Shown here: positions 1-9,781 of the stretch, in pieces | How the letters are laid out: each line of letters starts with the position of its first letter | How positions within the stretch are numbered: position 1 is the first letter of the stretch | NCBI GenBank assembly: GCA_013298765.1 | Contig: JAAFJA010000004.1 | Location: 1-64,000 of the forward strand | Source of the DNA: Betaproteobacteria bacterium | Lineage (GTDB): Bacteria; Pseudomonadota; Gammaproteobacteria; Burkholderiales; Casimicrobiaceae | Length of the DNA stretch: 64,000 bases | Direction: 5' to 3' | The notes under the pieces: generated by a model | What the model was told of the DNA's origin: nothing | Database searches by the model: none | Seen by the model: only the letters and a program-made list of their open reading frames with translations | Made by a program: the position numbers and the translations under genes

Positions 1-102
1 GCCCTTCATTTCCGCGACGGCCAATGGGCGCCCACGCCTGGGCAGTACGCGGTGCTTTATCGCAACAACGTGTGCCTCGGGGGCGGTGTAATCGCGGGAT
101 AG
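1..102 (+). CDS. mnmA: tRNA-specific 2-thiouridylase MnmA, C-terminal end (partial)
   Basis: The first 33 codons of the window are open in frame 1 and end at TAG (100-102). They read through [16 protein letters not shown] and then VCLGGGVI, which matches the C-terminal beta-barrel ending of MnmA, the enzyme that thiolates the wobble uridine of tRNA-Lys, -Glu and -Gln. The start and catalytic cysteines lie outside the window. The call rests only on this short tail, but the WAPTPGQ...CLGGGVI ending is characteristic of the family. Confidence 0.8.
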   Translation, partial: ALHFRDGQWAPTPGQYAVLYRNNVCLGGGVIAG

Positions 103-127
103 ACGCAGCGTCAACTCCTTAGCGATC

Positions 128-236
128 AAGCCTTTTTCATTGGGGATAGCGTTCTATCTTACGCTCACTTGATTAAGCCTATTTCTAACAGCTTTCCCTG
201 ATTTATTGGGCGTATCAATGTAGGCGTTGTTTAAGT
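128..236. repeat. AT-rich intergenic element, copy G (weak)
   Basis: Between mnmA and the next gene lies AT-rich DNA with CATTGGGGATAGCG (139-152), GATTAAGCCT (171-180) and ATTTATTGGGCGT (201-213). These resemble the ATTGGGG and GGCTTAAT words of the better-preserved copies near 15000, 38550, 47670, 55770 and 60450. This is the most degraded copy and could be chance similarity. Confidence 0.35.
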
Positions 237-286
237 TTCGCTTCCGTGCTAGCTTTCATCCTGTGAAAAAACTTCGTTTCCATTCA

Positions 287-688
287 ATGCGTTCCGCGCG
301 TTCGTTCATCGCGATTCTCACGATGTGCGCATGCGCTGCCCCGTCATTTGCGTGGGTGGACACCACGATCACCGTCAATCGCATCGCACCGGATGCCTAC
401 ATGGTGGTGAAAGCGCCGAACACGAAGCCCAACACCGTTGTGCTGCAAACCAAGCACTGTCACACGTATGCGCGTAACGAGGATGCGATCTTTGTCACCG
501 AAGAAGAGCAACACGGTGAAGCCGCAATCCTGTTTGCTTCGGGCGATCAGTGCGAGGTGATCGGCGTGAAGAAAGACGGCGAGCGCAGCTATGCCTTGCT
601 CGATTTCCTCGTAGACCTCGGCTTGGCCTACCTCACCCGCGGCACTGTCCAACGCGCGAAGCCAACGCCAAAGATCACGAAGCCTTAA
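287..688 (+). CDS. Exported protein of unknown function (133 aa)
   Basis: Unknown protein. The ATG at 287 gives a good signal peptide: positive MRSAR, a hydrophobic stretch to about residue 20, and a likely cut after SFA. An upstream in-frame TTG at 227 would add a basic 20-residue leader and is less likely. The mature part is about 110 residues with two cysteines (the first in KHCHTY, the second in DQCEV) that could form a disulfide in the periplasm. It ends in a basic, proline-rich tail. No family is recognised. It stands alone between mnmA and a second small unknown gene. Confidence 0.55.
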   Translation: MRSARSFIAILTMCACAAPSFAWVDTTITVNRIAPDAYMVVKAPNTKPNTVVLQTKHCHTYARNEDAIFVTEEEQHGEAAILFASGDQCEVIGVKKDGERSYALLDFLVDLGLAYLTRGTVQRAKPTPKITKP

Positions 689-945
689 CGCGAAGCAGTT
701 ATGGTGCGCGCTCGCCCCGTTTTCGCACTTTCCACGCACACAAATCGTACGCGCTGACGGGCAAGACCACGCTGTCCGCGCCCCGGCTGCGGCTTTTGGT
801 GCGTCTACAAGCGCCAAAATCAACTTGCTAGCCCGAGACGCTGATTGGGCATGGGCTATGCATAGCCGCCGGTGACGGGACGCGAATTCACAAAGCAAGC
901 ATGCGATCCAGCCTGCATAACTCGCCGCGCTCGAAGGAGGACACT

Positions 946-1236
946 ATGTTGAACCAACGTCAGCTCTACGTTGCGTCGAAACTCTTTGTGGCTGCCGGCC
1001 GAGCGGGTGTGCCATTCGATCTTTCGCGATTCTCTAATGATCGAACCTACGCGATGGCCACGCTTTCGGCGCTCGCAGGCCAACTCACCGAGCCGAGCGC
1101 ACAAACTATCGTCGCCGAAGCTATTCAAACGCTGAACGAAGCTGAAACGCCTCTCGTTGCCATAGAGCCTTCAACGCAAAGCGCCATTGCCCCGATGGAG
1201 GCTGGCCCCGACAAGTACGTCGGGCGACTTCGCTAG
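946..1236 (+). CDS. Small protein of unknown function (96 aa)
   Basis: The ATG at 946 is preceded by an excellent ribosome-binding site, AAGGAGG at 934-940, which decides the start over an in-frame ATG at 901. The product is soluble, with no signal peptide or membrane segment. It has an alanine-rich, probably helical centre and an acidic, proline-containing C-terminus. No family is recognised. The strong RBS and separate position argue that it is a real, well-translated gene. It converges on the amidohydrolase gene at 1258. Confidence 0.6.
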   Translation: MLNQRQLYVASKLFVAAGRAGVPFDLSRFSNDRTYAMATLSALAGQLTEPSAQTIVAEAIQTLNEAETPLVAIEPSTQSAIAPMEAGPDKYVGRLR

Positions 1237-1257
1237 CTGGCCATTTAATGCTACGAG

Positions 1258-2292
1258 CTACTTTGACTCAAAGCCCGTAAGCGTTGACACCACGTTGTCG
1301 CCAATCTCTTTGACCGCATAACCGCCTTCAAGAATGAAAAGCGTCGGCACCTTCATCGCCGCAATCATCTCGCCTAATCGCGGATAGTCTTCGCGTGTAC
1401 GCAGCTTGAAGTGGCTGATCGGATCGCCTTCATAGGTATCAACGCCGAGCGAAACAACGAGCGCGTCTGGCTTAAACACGCGCGTCTTCGCAATCGCGAC
1501 TTCCAGCGCCGCAAACCAGGATTCGGGTGATGCGCCCTGTGCAAGCGGCAAATTCAAATTGAAACCTCGCCCTGCGCCTTCGCCTTCTTCATCTGCGTAG
1601 CCCAGGAAAAACGGGTAGTCGGTTGACGGATCCGCGTGGATGCTTGCGAAAAACACGTCGTCGCGCGCGTAGAAGATTTCTTGCGTGCCGTTGCCGTGGT
1701 GATAGTCAACGTCGAGGATCGCAACCCGCGATGCGCCGTAGTCGCGAAGGTACTGCGCGGCAATGGCCGCGTTATTCAAGAAGCAATAGCCACCGAAGAA
1801 ATCACTTCCCGCGTGATGGCCCGGCGGGCGCGTGAGCACGAAAGCGGAGCGCTCACCTTGCGCAACCAGCTTCGCGCCCGTGAGTGCGCAATCCGCGCCT
1901 GCGCGCGAACCGGCGTATGCGCCGGGCGTGAGCGGCGTGCCTGAATCAAACGAGTAGAGCCCCATTCGCGCCGCAAAGTTTTTAGGCTCAACATCACTGC
2001 GCATGCCGCGAATGGACCACACCGAAGGAAACGCGTCGCCCTTGCCGCCGAGCGAAAGATATTCCGCATGCGCGCCCCGAATAAAGTTCAGGTACCGCGC
2101 GGAATGAACCCGAGTAATCACATCATCCGGAAACGATTCACGCTCAACATACTCGCCGAACTTTACGTCCTGCAATGCGCGAAGCACAAAGTCGGCACGC
2201 GCTGACTTCTCAAACGCCTCAACTTTGTCGCCGCGGAAGAACTCAAATTCGGCGGCGTGGAGGTGATGTAGATCGTTGTGAATGACTTTCAT
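1258..2292 (-). CDS. Histone-deacetylase-family / acetylpolyamine amidohydrolase
   Basis: A 344-residue member of the zinc-dependent arginase/deacetylase fold. The hallmarks are present: RPPGHHAG (active-site His pair), DVDYHHGNGTQ (zinc-binding Asp and His) and ILEGGYAV (C-terminal Gly-Gly-Tyr with the catalytic Tyr). The length and N-terminus (MKVIHNDLH) fit bacterial acetylpolyamine amidohydrolases, which remove acetyl groups from N-acetylated putrescine, cadaverine or spermidine in the cytoplasm. An acetoin-utilisation or other deacetylase role cannot be excluded from sequence. It is transcribed alone and converges on the small gene at 946-1236. Confidence 0.85.
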   Translation of the reverse strand: MKVIHNDLHHLHAAEFEFFRGDKVEAFEKSARADFVLRALQDVKFGEYVERESFPDDVITRVHSARYLNFIRGAHAEYLSLGGKGDAFPSVWSIRGMRSDVEPKNFAARMGLYSFDSGTPLTPGAYAGSRAGADCALTGAKLVAQGERSAFVLTRPPGHHAGSDFFGGYCFLNNAAIAAQYLRDYGASRVAILDVDYHHGNGTQEIFYARDDVFFASIHADPSTDYPFFLGYADEEGEGAGRGFNLNLPLAQGASPESWFAALEVAIAKTRVFKPDALVVSLGVDTYEGDPISHFKLRTREDYPRLGEMIAAMKVPTLFILEGGYAVKEIGDNVVSTLTGFESK

Positions 2293-2315
2293 AGCGAAAG
2301 TCTATTGCAAACCGG

Positions 2316-3566
2316 TTATCTCGCCGCCGCTTGGTAACGACGGAAATCCGCACATGAGTCGCCAGACGAAGAGACAGCTCGCTTCTGTTGAACGCCGAGC
2401 GATGTATCGACGCTTGCAACAGCACACATGCCGATCCGCTCCACCACGCCAAGCGCGGAATTGCGCTCAGCCTCAACCAGCTCCCGGTCAGAGACTGGCG
2501 CAAAGCATTCGTTCACGGCGATGCGTACTAGTGATTCGCAACGCGAGGGATTTAGCTCATGGCATTGCCGCAGATATCCGGCGTCGCGGCATGCATAGCC
2601 CGTAACGAGCGCGCGAACGCCGGTAAGCACCTGTTCCCTTGATGACGTTCCACTCGACACCGTAACAGCGTTCGTCGCAGCGTCTGATGACGAGATCGAT
2701 GGCGCTTGCAACAAACGGCGTTCTGTCGGAATGGCGCTCGCGCGCAGCAGCGCTGGTGTTTTGCCATACTCGACAACATAGATCGCGGCACCTGCGTCGA
2801 TTCGCTCGACGTAGTGAAGCACAGAATCACCGGTGGCGACGTCGTAGCGCTGGGTTTGCCATGCGGTATCGGGATGATCACTGTAGCGAATGTTGGCTGC
2901 GAAGAGCCGCGTACCCGCGCGCTCGCCTGCACCGATCGCGATCTTCGTCGGTTGATATCCCGTCGAGCGAAGCCATTGCTGCGCCTGTCGACGATTGTTC
3001 ACTTCGCGGCGCGGCGCAGATCCGGCGGCGATAAGTTCGAGCGCCCAGTTGTTTGAATTCTGAAAGCGTGTCTCCCACGGATTAGCGATCAAGCTGTACT
3101 GCCGCTCGAAAAGCACTCGTTTTAGCGGCGAATTGATCGCTTCCAGCAAACGTGTTTGCAGAGAATCCGACGGCACGATCACTTTTGCTTCCATCACGAA
3201 CAAATCGTCGAGAAAGAAGTTCGCGAGCCCCTCGTCGTAGATGTCAGCCGTGTCTTCGCCGCAATGATTGAGCATATGCGTAACGGTCCATCGGCCCTTC
3301 ACGTGATCGCGCGCGGCAAACGCGACGTGCGTGTAGCGCACTCCCCGCTTTGATTGATCAGAACCGGCACGAGCAATGATTGCCACCCGTGCGCCGTCCC
3401 GATCAAGCAAACGAGTAACGCTTTCGCCTAGTGCAAACGCCTGCGCGATCGTATTGGGCTGCGGCGTGTGGGTCGTGCACTCTCGCCCAGCAAACGAAGC
3501 GCCTGCAAGCGAAAACCCGAGCAAAAGAGACGATAGCCGAATCAAAGATGAAAACATTGTTTTCAT
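2316..3566 (-). CDS. DUF2145 exported protein
   Basis: 416 residues with a clear signal peptide (hydrophobic LIRLSSLLLGFSLAGASFA), so it is exported. The N-terminal half after the cut (RECTTHTP...GVRYTHVAFA...HMLNHC) matches the DUF2145 family, whose function is not established. The C-terminal 100 residues are cysteine-rich (seven Cys, with spacings such as ACRDAGYLRQC) and look like a separate disulfide-bonded tail, unusual for the family as I know it. It lies 9 bases downstream of the small hydrophobic gene at 3576-4007, so the two probably form an operon under control of the divergent regulator at 4151. Confidence 0.75.
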   Translation of the reverse strand: MKTMFSSLIRLSSLLLGFSLAGASFAGRECTTHTPQPNTIAQAFALGESVTRLLDRDGARVAIIARAGSDQSKRGVRYTHVAFAARDHVKGRWTVTHMLNHCGEDTADIYDEGLANFFLDDLFVMEAKVIVPSDSLQTRLLEAINSPLKRVLFERQYSLIANPWETRFQNSNNWALELIAAGSAPRREVNNRRQAQQWLRSTGYQPTKIAIGAGERAGTRLFAANIRYSDHPDTAWQTQRYDVATGDSVLHYVERIDAGAAIYVVEYGKTPALLRASAIPTERRLLQAPSISSSDAATNAVTVSSGTSSREQVLTGVRALVTGYACRDAGYLRQCHELNPSRCESLVRIAVNECFAPVSDRELVEAERNSALGVVERIGMCAVASVDTSLGVQQKRAVSSSGDSCADFRRYQAAAR

Positions 3567-3575
3567 GTTGGCTCC

Positions 3576-4007
3576 CTACGAAGATCGCGAGCTATGGAGG
3601 AGATATTGCGACTGAGCACTCGGCGCAAATGCCAGCAAGGTGTCACCTTGCATGAGAAGAAAGCCTGCCGCGTGTGCAACTACGTTCACAGTTGCTCCCG
3701 CTGTAATCGTGAGCCCTTTGCCGACGCTCTCTCCGATCTTTAAGGTCGCTACGGTCACGCCGCGAACCGTCTGTAGCGTCACATGCATCACACCGCCAAC
3801 CGTCTTCACGCTTCCAATTACTAGCGCCGCACCCGCGTATAGCGACACCTCAGCGCCAATCGCTGCCATTTCGCCAAGCGCCTGAGACAGTTTGACCGAA
3901 CCAGCGATAGAGGCGCCGATCGGATCCGCAGCTACGCGATGAGGTGCGGTTGAGAGTGAAAGTGCGCAAAGGGATGCGATTACCGCGCTAGACACTAATT
4001 TCGTCAT
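3576..4007 (-). CDS. Small exported glycine/valine-rich protein
   Basis: 143 residues. The ATG at 4007 is preceded on the minus strand by AAGGAG, which decides it over an in-frame upstream codon. A signal peptide (MTKLVSSAVIASLCALSLS) is followed by a repetitive, weakly amphipathic region of Gly, Ala, Val and Thr (for example GSVKTVGGVMHVTLQTV), which could be a long beta or membrane-associated segment. No family is recognised. It is the first gene of a two-gene operon with the DUF2145 gene and faces the HTH regulator gene, with palindromic sites between. Confidence 0.65.
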   Translation of the reverse strand: MTKLVSSAVIASLCALSLSTAPHRVAADPIGASIAGSVKLSQALGEMAAIGAEVSLYAGAALVIGSVKTVGGVMHVTLQTVRGVTVATLKIGESVGKGLTITAGATVNVVAHAAGFLLMQGDTLLAFAPSAQSQYLLHSSRSS

Positions 4008-4030
4008 GATTGACTCCTTCGATTGAATGT

Positions 4031-4047
4031 GTGGTTGTGTCAACCAC
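4031..4047. promoter_or_regulatory. Perfect inverted repeat upstream of the DUF2145 operon
   Basis: Seven-base arms GTGGTTG and CAACCAC flank TGT. The site lies 24-40 bases upstream of the start of the 3576-4007 gene, where an operator would sit. The protein that binds is unknown; the divergent XRE-type regulator is the obvious candidate. Confidence 0.4.
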
Positions 4048-4080
4048 GCGAAGGAGAATATTCCGGCGAAGCCTACTTTT

Positions 4081-4104
4081 TGATCTATTTTTAAAAATGG
4101 ATCA
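4081..4104. promoter_or_regulatory. 24-base near-perfect palindrome between divergent genes
   Basis: Two 12-base arms (left arm TGATCTATTTTT, right arm AAAAATGGATCA) meet without a spacer and differ from perfect symmetry at one position. The site is 47 bases upstream of the regulator start at 4151, in the shared promoter region. It is a good candidate for an autoregulatory operator. It is too AT-rich and badly placed to be a terminator for either flanking gene. Confidence 0.45.
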
Positions 4105-4150
4105 TTATTTGATACCTTACGGGCTCATTGTTCGAACACACGCCCCGTTT

Positions 4151-4942
4151 ATGGAAACGCACGGTCTTCTAGATGCTTTGAAAAAACAGCTCAAATCTCG
4201 TGGTCTACGCTACTCAGACCTCGCAGACCGCCTCTCTGTGAGTGTTCCGACAGTGAAGCGCTCATTGAATGATGGCAACATCTCAGTCGAACGGCTGCTC
4301 GCGTTTTGCAATATCGCCAATATCGAACTCGGTGCGCTCTTGATCGCGGCGTATCGCGAAAAGCCGCGCCCGACATCACTGACATTGCAGCAAGAGCGCG
4401 CGCTCGCGAAAGACACCAAACTCTTAAGTTTTCTGAATCTACTACTCAACGACTGGGAGATCGAGGAAATTATTAAGAACTTCGAAATCGATGCGCGCGC
4501 CTGCGAGCGAATGCTTCTACAACTTGATCGCTTGGGAATCGTAGAACTTGGCAGGTCGCTTCGTTTTAAATTGTTGGTTGAACGCTCGATTCGTTGGCGC
4601 AGCGGCGGTCCAATTGCCGCCGCGCTCGGCGTACGCGCCCTCAACGAATATCTGACTGACTCAACTTTCACGCGACGCGACGAATTCCTTCGCTACAGTG
4701 TTCGCGAGGTATCGCTGGCGACCCACGCCACCATGCAGCGCAAGCTACAAACGCTCGCGCGGGAATTCGATGAACTCGCCGATCTGGATGGCGGTTTGCC
4801 GCCCAGTGATCGAGTGAGCGTTGGAATGCTCGTGGCCATTCGTCCGTGGAATTTCTCGATGTTCGAGGCGATCAAAAGGCGGGTTCGCGCGGCCAACTCC
4901 GTGAACGAACATCGCGTGGCAACTCAATTGCACGAGGCATAG
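4151..4942 (+). CDS. XRE/Cro-type helix-turn-helix transcriptional regulator
   Basis: 263 residues from the ATG at 4151; in-frame upstream codons exist but would run through the palindrome. Residues about 10-60 form an HTH (LKSRGLRYSDLADRL, then SVSVPTVKRSLNDG, then ISVERLLAFCNIANI), typical of Cro/C1-like DNA-binding domains. The remaining 200 residues look helical and may sense or dimerise; I do not recognise that domain, though the layout recalls XRE regulators with a long effector domain. It is transcribed away from the DUF2145 operon, which it probably regulates together with itself. Confidence 0.75.
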   Translation: METHGLLDALKKQLKSRGLRYSDLADRLSVSVPTVKRSLNDGNISVERLLAFCNIANIELGALLIAAYREKPRPTSLTLQQERALAKDTKLLSFLNLLLNDWEIEEIIKNFEIDARACERMLLQLDRLGIVELGRSLRFKLLVERSIRWRSGGPIAAALGVRALNEYLTDSTFTRRDEFLRYSVREVSLATHATMQRKLQTLAREFDELADLDGGLPPSDRVSVGMLVAIRPWNFSMFEAIKRRVRAANSVNEHRVATQLHEA

Positions 4943-5019
4943 AACGCGACCTTATGCGGACTCAACAAAGCAAAATCAGCGTAGTGCTCTGAATTCGTCC
5001 GCTTGCTCCTGCAACGCAT

Positions 5020-8000
5020 CTACTCTCTCGCGCCGAATCCACCGCCGCCTGGCGTTTGAATGACAAACACGTCGTCCTTGTTCATCTGCACTTCGCAAAT
5101 ATGACCGTATTCTTCGCGCGAACCGTCTGCGCGCTCCACCCAGTTCTTCGCTGCGGCGCCGGGCTCGCCACCTTCGCAACCATGGGGACGATTCTTGCGG
5201 TAGTTCGCAAGAACGCCCGCAGTCATTGATTCAAGGAATCGAATTCGACGATCGGCGCCGTCGCCGCCATGCCACTTCCCTTTGCCGCCGGTGCCGTGGT
5301 TAATCGTGTGCGAATCGACGCGCACGGGGTAGCGAAATTCGAGTACTTCCGGATCGGTGAGACGAGAGTTCGTCATATGACATTGCACGACGCTGGTGCC
5401 GTCGAATCCTGGGCCTGCACCGCTGCCGCCGCTGATCGTTTCGTAGTATTGATAAGTGTCGTTACCAAAGGTGAAATTGGTCATCGTGCCGTACGCGCCC
5501 GCGAGCACACCGAGCGCGCCGTACAGACAATTGGCGGCCGCTTGCGACACTTCAACGTTACCCGCCACCACTGCCGCAGGATACTTTGGCGCGAGCATCG
5601 AACCTTCGGGAATCACGATGTTGATCGGCTTCAAGCAACCCGCATTCATTGGAATGTCGTCATCCACCAATGTGCGGAACACATAGAGCACCACCGCGCG
5701 ACTGACTGGCTTCGGCGCGTTGAAATTGCTTGGGCGCTGCGCAGACGTGCCGGTGAAGTCAACGGTCGCTGATCGCGTCGCGCGATCAATCGTCACTTTC
5801 ACATGAATATGGGAACCATCATCAAGGTCAACGCCGAATTCGCCATCGTGCAATTTGTGAATGACGCGACGCACCGACTCCTCGGCGTTGTCTTGCACAT
5901 GCTTCATGTAAGCAACGGTCACTTCGCGACCGAAGTGAACCACCATCTTGCGCAGCTCTTCCGCACCTTTATTGCAGCTCGCCACTTGAGCACGCAGATC
6001 CGCGATGTTTTGCGTGACATTGCGTACCGGGAATTTGCCTGAGAGAAGAATTTTCGTAAGCTCGTCCTCGAGGAACACGCCTTCACGAACAAGTTGCACG
6101 TTATCCAGCAATACGCCCTCTTCTTCAATCGATTTCGAGAACGGCGGCATGGAACCCGGCGTGATGCCGCCGATGTCAGCGTGATGACCTCGCGCAGCGG
6201 TGTAGAAAAGCGGCTCCGACTCGCCTTTCAGGAAAATAGGCATCACCACGGTGACGTCTGGGATGTGCGTGCCGCCACCATACGGTGCGTTCACCACAAA
6301 GGCATCGCCTGGCTTCATTTGTCCGCGCCGCGATTCGAGCACCACGCGAACACTCTCGCCCATCGAACCCAAATGCACAGGCATATGCGGCGCGTTTGCC
6401 ACCAGATTGGCATCGGGATCGAAGATCGCGCAAGAGAAGTCGAGTCGCTCTTTGATATTCACGCTGTAGCTCGTGTTTGCGAGCGTGACACCCATCTGTT
6501 CGGCGATCGCCATGAACAAGTTGTTAAAGACTTCCAGCATCACGGGATCGGCTGTCGTGCCAATCGCATGTGACCTCGTGGCCTCTTTCACGCGTTCCAG
6601 CACGAGGTGATTGAGCGGCGTCACCGTTGCACGCCATTCGGGTTCAACCACAGTCGTTGCAATCGGCTCTTTGATGATCGCTGGTCCCTCAATCGTGTCG
6701 CCTGGTTGCAAGGCTTCGCGATAGAACACATTGGCTTGGCATGCGCCGTTCGCGAAAAACGCGGTTACCGTAGCGTTCGGGGTGAGCGGTGTTGTGCGCG
6801 CAGCCACGGGTTTCGCCGATTCCTGGGAGGACTGCGTCACACCAATCGCCTCCGACGCGATTGCTTCGACCACCAGCGCGCGATTCGGCATTAAGAAGCC
6901 GTAGCGCTGTTTGTAGGTGGATTCGAAGGCAGTCACGAGTGACAATTGACGAGTGGCAGGTTCGACGGGTAATTCAATGGTCGTATCCGTACCGTCATAT
7001 TTCAAAGCGACAGTGTTCACGACACGAGTGTGATCATCGCGCACGCCTTGCGCGGCAACGTCCGCCGTCGCAGCGCTTGCTAGCCTCGTGAACTCAGGCT
7101 GCAAATCGTTGAGCAATTGATCGCTCAATTGCTTTTCAACCGCCGCTTGCTTCATCGTTCGCACATCGGCCAGGCCCATGCCGTAGGCCGAGAGCACGCC
7201 CGCGAACGGGTGGATGTAGACCCGCTTCATGCCGAGCGAATCGGCTACCAAACAGGCATGTTGGCCGCCAGCGCCGCCGAAGCATGTCAGCGTGTAGGCT
7301 GTCACGTCATAACCGCGCTGCACGGAGATGTGTTTGATCGCGTTCGCCATGTTTTCGACCGCAATGCGCAAGAAACCCGAAGCGATTTCTTCCGCGGTTT
7401 TCTTCACGCCCGTAGCGCGCTCGACCTCGCCTTCAAGCACGTTGAATTTCGCGGTTACGGCATCCACGTCGAGCGGCTGATCTCCGTTCGGGCCAAAAAT
7501 AGAAGGGAACAATTCAGGCCGCAACTTCCCGACCATCACATTGCAATCGGTCACGGTGAGCGGGCCGCCGCGACGATACGCAGCCGGGCCAGGATTCGCG
7601 CCCGCGCTCTCGGGGCCAACGCGGAACTTTGATCCATCAAACGAGCAGATCGATCCACCACCTGCGGCGACGGTATGAATTTGCATGATCGGTGCGCGCA
7701 AACGAACGCCCGCCACTTCGGTCACAAACGCGCGCTCGTACTCGCCCGCAAAGTGCGCCACGTCAGTGGATGTACCGCCCATGTCAAAGCCGATCATCTT
7801 GTCAAAGCCCGCAAGTTGCGTCACCGCTGCGGCACCGACGATACCGCCTGCAGGCCCCGAGAGAATCGCGTCTTTGCCTTGAAACTTGTGCGCATCCGTC
7901 AGCCCGCCGCTCGATTGCATGAACTGCAAGCGCACGTCACCGAGCTCACTTTGCACTTGATCAACATAGCGGCGCAAGATCGGCGACAAATACGCATCCA

Positions 8001-8649
8001 CAACCGTGGTGTCACCACGTGACACAAACTTCATCAATGGCGAAACTTCGTGCGAAACGCTCACCTGCGTGAAACCAATGTCCTTGGCAATCTGCTGAAG
8101 CGCCCGCTCATGCTGCGTGAAGCGATAGCCATGCATCAAGCAGATGGCCACTGAGCGATAGCCCCGTTTATATTGGGACAAGAGATCGTTTTTCGCTTTT
8201 TCCGAATTAAGAGCAATTTCGACGCCACCCCCGGCAGAAATGCGCTCTTCGACCTCAAGCACATCTTCGTAGAGAAGTTCAGGCAATTCGATTTTTCGAA
8301 CAAAAAGCTTCGGCCGATCCTGGTACGCGATGCGCAGCTGATCGCGAAACCCTTTCGTCACCACGAGCAAGGTGCGCTCGCCCTTTCGCTCAAGCAGTGC
8401 ATTGGTGGCAACCGTCGTTCCCATCTTCACCGCTTCGATTTGTTCGGCGGGGATTGCCTCACCGGCGCGAAGACCCAGCAGCTCTCGTACGCCTTGAACT
8501 GCTGCGTCCTTATAGCGCTCAGGGTTTTCAGAGAGCAGCTTATGAGTCATCAATTCGCCACTGGGGCGCTTGGCAACGATATCGGTGAACGTGCCGCCAC
8601 GATCAATCCAAAATTGCCAGCGAGCGTTCGAGGTGGTTGTAACGGACAT
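5020..8649 (-). CDS. 5-oxoprolinase / N-methylhydantoinase, fused A and B subunits
   Basis: 1209 residues, the usual length of single-chain ATP-dependent 5-oxoprolinases. The HyuA half (about 1-690) has [18 protein letters not shown] near the N-terminus, [14 protein letters not shown] in the ATPase fold and [15 protein letters not shown]. The HyuB half (about 700-1205) has [28 protein letters not shown] and a Gly-rich ending. The known reaction is ATP-driven hydrolysis of 5-oxo-L-proline to L-glutamate; hydantoins are the alternative substrate. It is the last gene of an operon with TRAP genes (21 bases after dctP) and a DUF1445 gene, which favours use of imported or internally formed 5-oxoproline. 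Confidence 0.88.
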   Translation of the reverse strand: MSVTTTSNARWQFWIDRGGTFTDIVAKRPSGELMTHKLLSENPERYKDAAVQGVRELLGLRAGEAIPAEQIEAVKMGTTVATNALLERKGERTLLVVTKGFRDQLRIAYQDRPKLFVRKIELPELLYEDVLEVEERISAGGGVEIALNSEKAKNDLLSQYKRGYRSVAICLMHGYRFTQHERALQQIAKDIGFTQVSVSHEVSPLMKFVSRGDTTVVDAYLSPILRRYVDQVQSELGDVRLQFMQSSGGLTDAHKFQGKDAILSGPAGGIVGAAAVTQLAGFDKMIGFDMGGTSTDVAHFAGEYERAFVTEVAGVRLRAPIMQIHTVAAGGGSICSFDGSKFRVGPESAGANPGPAAYRRGGPLTVTDCNVMVGKLRPELFPSIFGPNGDQPLDVDAVTAKFNVLEGEVERATGVKKTAEEIASGFLRIAVENMANAIKHISVQRGYDVTAYTLTCFGGAGGQHACLVADSLGMKRVYIHPFAGVLSAYGMGLADVRTMKQAAVEKQLSDQLLNDLQPEFTRLASAATADVAAQGVRDDHTRVVNTVALKYDGTDTTIELPVEPATRQLSLVTAFESTYKQRYGFLMPNRALVVEAIASEAIGVTQSSQESAKPVAARTTPLTPNATVTAFFANGACQANVFYREALQPGDTIEGPAIIKEPIATTVVEPEWRATVTPLNHLVLERVKEATRSHAIGTTADPVMLEVFNNLFMAIAEQMGVTLANTSYSVNIKERLDFSCAIFDPDANLVANAPHMPVHLGSMGESVRVVLESRRGQMKPGDAFVVNAPYGGGTHIPDVTVVMPIFLKGESEPLFYTAARGHHADIGGITPGSMPPFSKSIEEEGVLLDNVQLVREGVFLEDELTKILLSGKFPVRNVTQNIADLRAQVASCNKGAEELRKMVVHFGREVTVAYMKHVQDNAEESVRRVIHKLHDGEFGVDLDDGSHIHVKVTIDRATRSATVDFTGTSAQRPSNFNAPKPVSRAVVLYVFRTLVDDDIPMNAGCLKPINIVIPEGSMLAPKYPAAVVAGNVEVSQAAANCLYGALGVLAGAYGTMTNFTFGNDTYQYYETISGGSGAGPGFDGTSVVQCHMTNSRLTDPEVLEFRYPVRVDSHTINHGTGGKGKWHGGDGADRRIRFLESMTAGVLANYRKNRPHGCEGGEPGAAAKNWVERADGSREEYGHICEVQMNKDDVFVIQTPGGGGFGARE

Positions 8650-8670
8650 AGAGATCTGAGGAAAGGTGAG

Positions 8671-9723
8671 TTAAGGTCTGGCTGTTGCGGAGTATGAAGC
8701 ACTGCCAGTTGCGTGGGCGACGGATGTTGCCGTGTCGCTTGCACTGCTTGGAAGTTTCAAGAAAAAGCTGGTGAATATCTCGCTTGCCTGCGCGCCTGCT
8801 TCGCGTATCCATTCGCGTGAGAAGCGCTCGCCAAGGCGAGTAAATTCTCTCTCAAGATTGGGTGGCATCGATTCCACTTTCACGCCATTGCTGCGAAGGG
8901 TTTGAACGGCCTCTTGCGCCGCGAGGCGACTCATTTGCCAGCCGCGAATTTCAGCACGCTTGGCTGCGTCCCGAAGCGCAGTTTGCTCCGCGCTCGAAAG
9001 CTTCGCAAAAGCTGTGGCATTGACGATGACTGCGTTCTTCGGTGTCCACGCGTTGATTTCGTAGAAGTACTTCAAGTGTGACCACACTTTGTTTTCTACA
9101 CCTGTGACTGCCGACGAAATCATGCTGTCCATTCGGCCATTTGATAGCGCGTCGGCCACCTGCAGCATCGGCACATCCACTGGCGTTGCGCCCAAGAGTT
9201 CCGCAATCCGAATCGTCGTTGGGTTGTAAGTTCGCATTTTCGATCCAGAAAAATCAATCTTCTTCATGATCGGTCGTGTGGAATACAAGCCTTGGCTGGG
9301 CCACGGCACCGAATAGAGAAGCACTAACCCCTTCGCGCCCAATTGTTTTTCGAGTGCTGGTTTCTGGAGCTTCCACAATCGCTCAGCATCGGTCATCGAT
9401 CCCACAACAAACGGAACCGCATCGGCACCCGCAATCGGAAACTCTTTCGACACACCCGTGAGGATCACCTCACCGGACTCGACGGTTCCTTCACCGACAG
9501 CTTTTCGGACATCGGCAAGTTTGAGTAGCGTATTGTTGCTGCGCACTTCAATCACGACTTTCCCATTCGTGACGCGCGAAACATCGCTCGCGAACTCTCG
9601 TAGATTGACGGTATGAAAAGAGCTATCGCTATAGCCCGATGCCAACCGCCATGATGTCTGCGCGCTCGCCGATGGCGCGAGCAGTGACAACGCGATCCCT
9701 AACCACCCAATTCGTACGTTCAT
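8671..9723 (-). CDS. dctP: TRAP transporter substrate-binding protein DctP (first paralogue)
   Basis: 350 residues with a signal peptide (WLGIALSLLAPSASA) and the DctP fold: WRLASGYSDSSFHTVN at the mature N-terminus, SVPWPSQGLYSTRP, and KMRTYNPTT, where the Arg binds the substrate carboxylate. It captures an organic acid in the periplasm for the DctQM permease. It follows dctM and precedes the oxoprolinase, so this operon carries two DctP genes around one permease. The last 25 residues are Ser/Ala/Thr-rich and absent from its two paralogues in the window. The gene sits downstream of dctQM, an unusual position. Confidence 0.88.
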   Translation of the reverse strand: MNVRIGWLGIALSLLAPSASAQTSWRLASGYSDSSFHTVNLREFASDVSRVTNGKVVIEVRSNNTLLKLADVRKAVGEGTVESGEVILTGVSKEFPIAGADAVPFVVGSMTDAERLWKLQKPALEKQLGAKGLVLLYSVPWPSQGLYSTRPIMKKIDFSGSKMRTYNPTTIRIAELLGATPVDVPMLQVADALSNGRMDSMISSAVTGVENKVWSHLKYFYEINAWTPKNAVIVNATAFAKLSSAEQTALRDAAKRAEIRGWQMSRLAAQEAVQTLRSNGVKVESMPPNLEREFTRLGERFSREWIREAGAQASEIFTSFFLKLPSSASDTATSVAHATGSASYSATARP

Positions 9724-9781
9724 ATCAACCTCCGGTTATTTGAAAGCCCCGTCGAGGTAGCCGCGCTTTTTTCTCGATGAC

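Noticed and set aside
344-898. 184-codon minus-strand frame opposite the first small exported gene
   Set aside because: No RBS, no signal or domain, and the plus-strand frame has a convincing signal peptide.
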